From JAMHWF01 sp048500255 (GTDB lineage Bacteria > Pseudomonadota > Gammaproteobacteria > Burkholderiales > Burkholderiaceae_C): 64,000 bases of DNA. The notes below the pieces were generated by a model that had not been told where the DNA came from, did not search any database, and was given only the letters and a program-made list of their open reading frames with translations. The position numbers were made by a program, and so were the translations under genes. This document shows positions 59,496 through 64,000 of this stretch, one piece after another (position 1 is the first letter of the stretch; every line of letters starts with the position of its first letter). Location: positions 186,001 to 250,000 of the forward strand of contig JASNYH010000003.1 of the NCBI GenBank assembly GCA_048500255.1, written 5' to 3'.

Positions 59496-59524
59496 TTGGT
59501 GTTTCGACACAACACTCTCATAAT
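59496..59524 (+). promoter_or_regulatory. nrdB promoter with internal palindrome
   Basis: TTGGTG (59496-59501), 17 bases, CATAAT (59519-59524) precede nrdB by 22 bp. GTGT-TTCG-ACAC (59499-59510), a perfect inverted repeat, lies between the two boxes and could be an operator. This suggests nrdB can be transcribed apart from nrdA. Confidence 0.5.
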
Positions 59525-59546
59525 CCGACGCCATAGGAAGTCAGCC

Positions 59547-60713
59547 ATGTTGGTCTGGGAAGAAGAAATCCGATCCACGACGATCCACGCCAGCGGCTTC
59601 ACGCCGAGCGCCCTTCGCGATGCGAAGGAGGTGGGCTCTTCGCTTCCGACTCTGCAAGCCGTCGCCGATGCGGCCGAACCGAAAGCCGACACGACGCGGC
59701 GCGTCAACGTCGCCGAGAAGTGCATCATCAACGGTGCGACCGACGTCAACCAGCTCGTCCCGTTCAAGTACAAGTGGGCGTGGGAGAAGTACCTCGCGAC
59801 CTGCGCCAACCACTGGATGCCGCAGGAAGTGAACATGTCGCGCGACATCGCGACGTGGAAGGATCCGAACGGCCTGACCGAAGACGAGCGCCGCATCGTC
59901 AAGCGCAACCTCGGCTTCTTCGTCACCGCCGACTCGCTGGCCGCCAACAACATCGTGCTGGGCACCTACCGCCACATCACGGCGCCCGAATGCCGCCAGT
60001 TCCTGCTGCGTCAGGCGTTCGAGGAAGCGATCCACACCCACGCTTACCAGTACATCGTCGAGAGCCTGGGTCTCGACGAAGGCGAGATCTTCAACGCCTA
60101 CCACGAGGTGGCGTCGATCCGCGACAAGGACGAGTTCCTGATCCCGTTCATCGACGCGATCATGGATCCGGCGTTCAAGACCGGCACGTCCGAGGCCGAC
60201 CAGACGCTGCTCAAGTCGCTGATCGTCTTCGCCTGCCTGATGGAAGGCCTGTTCTTCTACGTCGGCTTCACCCAGATCCTGGCGCTCGGCCGGCAGAACA
60301 AGATGACGGGCGCCGCCGAGCAGTACCAGTACATCCTGCGCGACGAGTCGATGCACTGCAACTTCGGCATCGACCTGATCAACACGATCAAGCTCGAGAA
60401 CCCGCAGTTGTGGACTGCAGCGTTCAAGGCCGAGATCAAGGCGCTGTTCCAGCGCGCCGTCGACCTCGAGTACCGCTACGCCGAAGACACGATGCCGCGC
60501 GGCGTGCTGGGGCTCAACGCCTCGATGTTCAAGGGCTACCTGCGCTACATCGCCAACCGGCGCGCGGTGCAGATCGGCCTGGAGGAGCTCTTCCCGAACG
60601 AGGAAAACCCGTTCCCGTGGATGAGCGAAATGATCGACCTGAAGAAGGAGCGCAACTTCTTCGAGGCGCGCGTCATCGACTACCAGTCGGGCGGCGCGCT
60701 GTCGTGGGAGTGA
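59547..60713 (+). CDS. nrdB: Ribonucleoside-diphosphate reductase, beta subunit (class Ia)
   Basis: 388 residues. Diiron ligand helices include RQAFEEAIHTHAYQYI (E and H) and ILRDESMHCNFGIDLIN, and the radical tyrosine lies in the HTHAYQY region. The C-terminus ends in a NrdA-binding tail (SGGALSWE). AGGAAG lies six bases before the ATG at 59547. It is 163 bp downstream of nrdA. Confidence 0.95.
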   Translation: MLVWEEEIRSTTIHASGFTPSALRDAKEVGSSLPTLQAVADAAEPKADTTRRVNVAEKCIINGATDVNQLVPFKYKWAWEKYLATCANHWMPQEVNMSRDIATWKDPNGLTEDERRIVKRNLGFFVTADSLAANNIVLGTYRHITAPECRQFLLRQAFEEAIHTHAYQYIVESLGLDEGEIFNAYHEVASIRDKDEFLIPFIDAIMDPAFKTGTSEADQTLLKSLIVFACLMEGLFFYVGFTQILALGRQNKMTGAAEQYQYILRDESMHCNFGIDLINTIKLENPQLWTAAFKAEIKALFQRAVDLEYRYAEDTMPRGVLGLNASMFKGYLRYIANRRAVQIGLEELFPNEENPFPWMSEMIDLKKERNFFEARVIDYQSGGALSWE

Positions 60714-60934
60714 CGGCGCCCTGACGCGGCAGCGAAACGCGGCAGGTCATGGCACGGATCAAGATTCGCGGGACGCGCAGCGCCGACGCTCGAAGCGGCG
60801 CGCACGGCTCGCAACCGGATTCACCGCACCGGGGCGCCCCTCCTGGGCAGACCTCGGGTGGTGGATCGCTGCGCGGCATCGGCCTCGTGTCGGTGAGGCG
60901 CAGTGTCTCTTCAACTTGATCAAGGAGAAACGAA

Positions 60935-61390
60935 ATGGCAACTGCGAAGAAAGCGGCGAAGAAGCCGGCGGCCAAGAAAGCGGCGGCGAAGAAGGCTCCG
61001 GCCAAGAAGGCGGCGGCCAAGAAGCCGGCGGCCAAGAAGGCGGCGGCCAAGAAGCCGGCGGCCAAGAAGGCGGCGGCCAAGAAGAAGGCCCCCGCGAAGA
61101 AGGCTGCGGCCAAGAAGCCGGCCGCGAAGAAGAAGCCTGCGGCCAAGAAGAAGGCCGCTGCGAAGAAGAAGCCGGCTGCCAAGAAGGCTGCGAAGAAGGC
61201 TGCGAAGAAGGCGCCTGCGAAGAAGAAGCCGGCTGCCAAGAAGAAGGCTGCGAAGAAGGCTCCTGCCAAGAAGGCCGAGAAAGCACCTGCTGCGAAGAGC
61301 GCGCCTGCCGCTGCGCCGGCCGCTCCTGCCGCGAAGACTGCCCTCAGCCCCGCGGCGGCGTGGCCCTTCCCGACGGGCGCCAAGCCCTGA
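60935..61390 (+). CDS. Histone H1-like, lysine/alanine repeat DNA-binding protein
   Basis: 151 residues made almost entirely of AAKKPAAKK and AAKKKPA repeats (about 3-115), then an Ala/Pro tail ending WPFPTGAKP. It resembles the C-terminal tail of histone H1 and the bacterial HctB/AlgP-like nucleoid proteins. AAGGAG lies seven bases upstream. The repeats are also present at DNA level, so the length may vary by slippage. It is monocistronic, with a strong terminator. Confidence 0.9.
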   Translation: MATAKKAAKKPAAKKAAAKKAPAKKAAAKKPAAKKAAAKKPAAKKAAAKKKAPAKKAAAKKPAAKKKPAAKKKAAAKKKPAAKKAAKKAAKKAPAKKKPAAKKKAAKKAPAKKAEKAPAAKSAPAAAPAAPAAKTALSPAAAWPFPTGAKP

Positions 61391-61410
61391 CGGATCGCGA
61401 GCGTCCCACA

Positions 61411-61434
61411 AACCCGGCTTCGGCCGGGTTTTTT
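61411..61434 (+). terminator. Rho-independent terminator of the histone-like gene
   Basis: CCCGGC-TTCG-GCCGGG followed by six T: a six-bp GC stem with a stable UUCG loop and a clean U-run. Confidence 0.93.
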
Positions 61435-61447
61435 GTTGGAGCCGTCG

Positions 61448-61840
61448 TCAGCGGCTCATCGGCTGTGTGTCGACGAATCCGTCCGCCGGCCGCAGCGGCG
61501 CTGCTGCGCCGTCGAGCATGCGCTCGAGCGCGGCGCGCGCAGCGCCCGTCGTGGCGGCTGCCGACGCTGCGCCGGCCGCTGCAGTGGCCGCTGTCGCCGC
61601 GCGGCGCCGCTCCTTGGTGGCATCGGCGACAGCCTGGCGCTGGGTGGCGAGGTCCTTCTGCAACTGCTCGATCTGGCGGCGCGCCTGCTGCGCCATCTGT
61701 TCCGAGTTCTGTCGCGCGCGGTCGAGTCGCGACAGCTGGGTCAGCAGTTCGGTGACGCGGCGGCGGTGCCACCAATGGCCGGCGCCGATCGCTGCAAGGA
61801 CGACCATCGGCCACGCCAGGAACTGAACATCGAGATTCAT
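61448..61840 (-). CDS. Hypothetical membrane-anchored coiled-coil protein
   Basis: 130 residues from the ATG at 61840, which has GGAGG upstream. One membrane segment (FLAWPMVVLAAIGAGHWW) precedes a coiled coil rich in Arg, Gln and Glu (about 28-75, ELLTQLSRLDRARQNSEQMA) and an Ala-rich region. It lies between the histone-like gene and the kinase gene. Function unknown. Confidence 0.7.
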   Translation of the reverse strand: MNLDVQFLAWPMVVLAAIGAGHWWHRRRVTELLTQLSRLDRARQNSEQMAQQARRQIEQLQKDLATQRQAVADATKERRRAATAATAAAGAASAAATTGAARAALERMLDGAAAPLRPADGFVDTQPMSR

Positions 61841-61996
61841 ACCGCCTCCCGCGGCGGCCGGAAACGTCCGCCGGATGTGCACCACGATAGCGCAGCAAGC
61901 CCCTGACCGTCGTGCACAACAGCACGGGAAACTCGGCATACATCTGCCGATCTGGCGAACGAGCCGGTTCCGTCACGTGTCACATCGGGCGCGGGC

Positions 61997-62905
61997 TCAG
62001 AGCCCGAGCGCGACGCGGTCGATCGCGTGGTTCTGGCCGCCGCGCGACGCGATCTTGAGCGCGCCGACGCGGTTGCCGAGCGCAACGCAGCGCTCGAGCG
62101 GCCAACCCTGCTCGAGACCGTAGAGCAACGCGCCGCGGAACGCGTCGCCGCAGCCCGTGGGGTCGACGATCTCGGTGGCCGCGACGCCGGGCACGTGGGT
62201 GCGCCGGCCCTGCACCCAGGTCTCGCAGCCCTCGGCGCCGAGCGTGACGACGACGCCGCGCAGCTGCGGCAGGCGCGACAATTCCTCGATGCTGCGGCCG
62301 ATGCGGTCGCACAGCATGCGCGCCTCGTAGTCGTTGACGGCGACCCAGGTGGCCTGATCGACGAAGCGCTGGAGCTCGGCGCCGTCGAACATCGGCAGGC
62401 CTTGGCCCGGATCGAAGACGAAGGGGATGCGCGCCGCCGCGAGCTGTTCGGCGTGCTGCAGCATGGCGTCGCGACCGTCGGGGGCGACGATGGCGATGCC
62501 GATGTCGGCGCCAGCGGGCACGCGCGTCAGGTGCGCCGACTGCATCGCGCCCGGGTGGAAGGCGGTGATCTGGTTGTTGTCGGTGTCCGTGATGATGATG
62601 GCCTGCGCCGTGTAGCTGTCCTCGATCACGCGCACGTGCTCGGTCGCGATGCCCCAGCCGGCGAGACGCTCGACGTAGCCGGCGCCGTCGCTGCCCACCG
62701 CCGCCATCACGAGCGGCCGGCCGCCGAGGCGATGCAGCGTGTAGGCGATGTTGCCGGCGCAGCCGCCGTATTCGCGGCGCAGTGTCGGCACGAGGAACGA
62801 CACGTTCAGGATGTGGACCTGCTCGGGCAGGATCTGGCTCGCGAAGCGGCCGTGGAACGTGGTGATGGTGTCGAAGGCGAGCGAGCCGCAGATCAATGCC
62901 GACAT
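61997..62905 (-). CDS. PfkB-family carbohydrate/nucleoside kinase
   Basis: 302 residues. N-terminal GG motif in REYGGCAGNIAYTLHRLGG and the C-terminal signature DPTGCGDAFRGALLYGLEQG with catalytic Asp near residue 250. In Burkholderiales close relatives act on nucleosides such as adenosine, guanosine or inosine; the sequence alone does not fix the substrate. AGGAG precedes the ATG. Confidence 0.88.
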   Translation of the reverse strand: MSALICGSLAFDTITTFHGRFASQILPEQVHILNVSFLVPTLRREYGGCAGNIAYTLHRLGGRPLVMAAVGSDGAGYVERLAGWGIATEHVRVIEDSYTAQAIIITDTDNNQITAFHPGAMQSAHLTRVPAGADIGIAIVAPDGRDAMLQHAEQLAAARIPFVFDPGQGLPMFDGAELQRFVDQATWVAVNDYEARMLCDRIGRSIEELSRLPQLRGVVVTLGAEGCETWVQGRRTHVPGVAATEIVDPTGCGDAFRGALLYGLEQGWPLERCVALGNRVGALKIASRGGQNHAIDRVALGL

Positions 62906-62953
62906 GCGTGTTCCAGAAAGGAGTGAGGGGGTGCGTGCCGCGCGTCGCGGCCG

Positions 62954-64000
62954 TCAGGGGTAGAAGATCTCGACGGTGTAGCCGGCGACGCGACGTCCGT
63001 CGGTCGAGAAGGCGAGCTGCAGGCTGGTCTCGCTGGCTGGCGCCAGCCTCGCCGGCGCGCGCTCGAAATCGGCGGCGGCCAGCGAGCGCCGCGCGACGAG
63101 CTCGCCATTGCCGTCGGTGAGGCTCAAGTCGACCATCGGTGTGGCCAGCGCCAGATCGCTGCGGTTGCGCAGCACGACGGTCAGGCGCAGCGCGTCGACG
63201 CCCGGCTCGGCAGCGCGCGTCAGCGAGCTGCTCTCGACGGCGATGGCGTCGATGCGGCGCAGCGGCTCGAGCGTGCAGCCGAGCCGCTCGCATGCGGTCT
63301 GCAGCAGCGGCGCGGCCTGCGGCCAGTGCGCCGCGATCGTGTCGCGTAACTGAAAGGCGGCTTGCGCCGCGAGCAACCCTGCGAGGGCCAGCACGGCGAG
63401 GCCCAGCGCGACGCGCGCGCGCGGCGACTGCCATCGCGCGCGCCGCTCGGCCTCGCGCAGGAAGGCCGGCGCAGCCGGCGCCTCGTCGGCGGCGAGGTCC
63501 GCGCCGACGGCTTCCTGCAGCGCTGCTTCGTCGGCGACGGCGTTCGCCGTGGCGGTCGCATCGTCGGCCAGCGGTTCGTGCGGGGGGCCGAAGCGCGAGA
63601 CAGCATCGTCGACGACCTGCTCGGTCTCCGGCGGCGCGACCGACTCGGGGGGCGCGACGGCCTCCGGGAGCGAAGGCGGTGGCAGCTCGACGGCCGCCTC
63701 ATCGGCGGTTGCCGCTGCATCGGTGGTTGCCGCCACGTCGGCCGGTGCAGCCTGTGTCGCACCTGTGTCGACGGCCGCTTCTTCGGGCGGTGCCGCCGGC
63801 GGCTCCGCCGTCGGCATTGCGGCGTCGGCCGGTTCGCCGACGGGCAGGTCGACGTCGACTGTCGTCGACGACGCCGGGACCGGCGGGTTCCACGGCGGCG
63901 GCGCTTCGCGATCGAGGTCGAACAGGCCTTCGAGCGCGTTGAAGACTTCCTTGCAGCGGCCGCAGCGGACCCAGCCTTCCGAGATCTTCAGCTGGTCCTG
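62954..64000 (-). CDS. Zinc-ribbon / DUF3426 protein (partial, N-terminus missing)
   Basis: At least 348 residues; the start lies beyond the right edge. The visible part begins with the second half of a zinc ribbon (WVRCGRCKEVFNALEGLF), then a long Ala/Pro/Glu-rich linker, one membrane segment (ALGLAVLALAGLLAAQAAF) and a DUF3426 C-terminal domain (CERLGCTLEPLRRIDAIAVESSS by landmarks). This family is the MJ0042-type ribbon protein usually found after prmA. Function is unknown, perhaps envelope associated. Confidence 0.85.
   Translation of the reverse strand, partial: QDQLKISEGWVRCGRCKEVFNALEGLFDLDREAPPPWNPPVPASSTTVDVDLPVGEPADAAMPTAEPPAAPPEEAAVDTGATQAAPADVAATTDAAATADEAAVELPPPSLPEAVAPPESVAPPETEQVVDDAVSRFGPPHEPLADDATATANAVADEAALQEAVGADLAADEAPAAPAFLREAERRARWQSPRARVALGLAVLALAGLLAAQAAFQLRDTIAAHWPQAAPLLQTACERLGCTLEPLRRIDAIAVESSSLTRAAEPGVDALRLTVVLRNRSDLALATPMVDLSLTDGNGELVARRSLAAADFERAPARLAPASETSLQLAFSTDGRRVAGYTVEIFYP

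Noticed and set aside
60935..61300. Tandem repeat resembling a CRISPR or satellite array
   Set aside because: The periodicity is the coding repeat of the Lys/Ala protein; there are no unique spacers.

Overview
The window is chromosomal DNA of a high-GC betaproteobacterium, most likely of the order Burkholderiales. The evidence is the very GC-rich coding sequence, the gene order hemA-prfA-prmC-grxD, the run ffh / ypjD / pilSR / ampD / nrdAB / AKKPA-repeat histone-like gene, and a family of GC-rich intergenic repeats. I see no phage, transposase, CRISPR array or plasmid function. The species cannot be named from sequence reading alone.

Layout. (a) 1-6.5 kb: housekeeping genes on the minus strand (grxD fragment, an outer-membrane protein, prmC, prfA, hemA, miaB). 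(b) 6.5-23.1 kb: a complete aerobic benzoate locus. A nine-gene minus-strand operon (DUF4863 gene, boxD, benzoate-CoA ligase, alpha/beta hydrolase, livKHMGF-type ABC importer) diverges from boxR, followed by boxC-boxB-boxA and a two-domain 3-hydroxyacyl-CoA dehydrogenase. Two strong promoters carry paired TGCA-like operator candidates. (c) 23.2-30.7 kb: an Aer-like receptor, a MarR regulator, and a minus-strand operon bzdN-O-P-Q-M plus a hemerythrin gene. This is an ATP-dependent, oxygen-sensitive class I benzoyl-CoA reductase of Bzd type, preceded by an Fnr-like box placed for class II activation. (d) 30.8-36.2 kb: a six-gene cluster with a CuA subunit, a heme-copper subunit I lacking the cross-linking tyrosine, SenC and membrane proteins. 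It matches the norSY-senC-orf1 (sNOR) arrangement of nitric oxide reductases and diverges from a sigma-54 activator with a Cys-rich PAS domain. (e) 36.3-44.3 kb: gentisate dioxygenase, selB, and a selenoprotein gene with an in-frame UGA and an E. coli-like SECIS hairpin, grouped with a thioredoxin reductase-like gene, a Bug-type binding protein and an IclR regulator. (f) 44.4-64 kb: a NUDIX-MBL fusion, metY, tRNA-Met, ftsY, ffh, ypjD, pilSR, ampD, nrdAB, a histone H1-like protein, a PfkB kinase and a partial zinc-ribbon/DUF3426 gene.

Working together. Benzoate would enter by the Liv-type importer and be activated to benzoyl-CoA. It could then be epoxidised by BoxAB with oxygen, or reduced by the Bzd enzyme without oxygen. 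Fnr-like boxes near both the bzd and nor promoters, the hemerythrin, the NO reductase candidate and the Aer receptor suggest a denitrifying, facultative lifestyle. The ring-opening genes that normally follow benzoyl-CoA reductase (bzdW, X, Y type) are absent from this window.

The most notable points are the recoded selenoprotein beside selB, which would be annotated as two broken genes; the tyrosine-less oxidase/NO reductase cluster; the juxtaposition of aerobic and anaerobic benzoyl-CoA chemistry; and a five-copy intergenic repeat whose end supplies start or stop codons of neighbouring genes.
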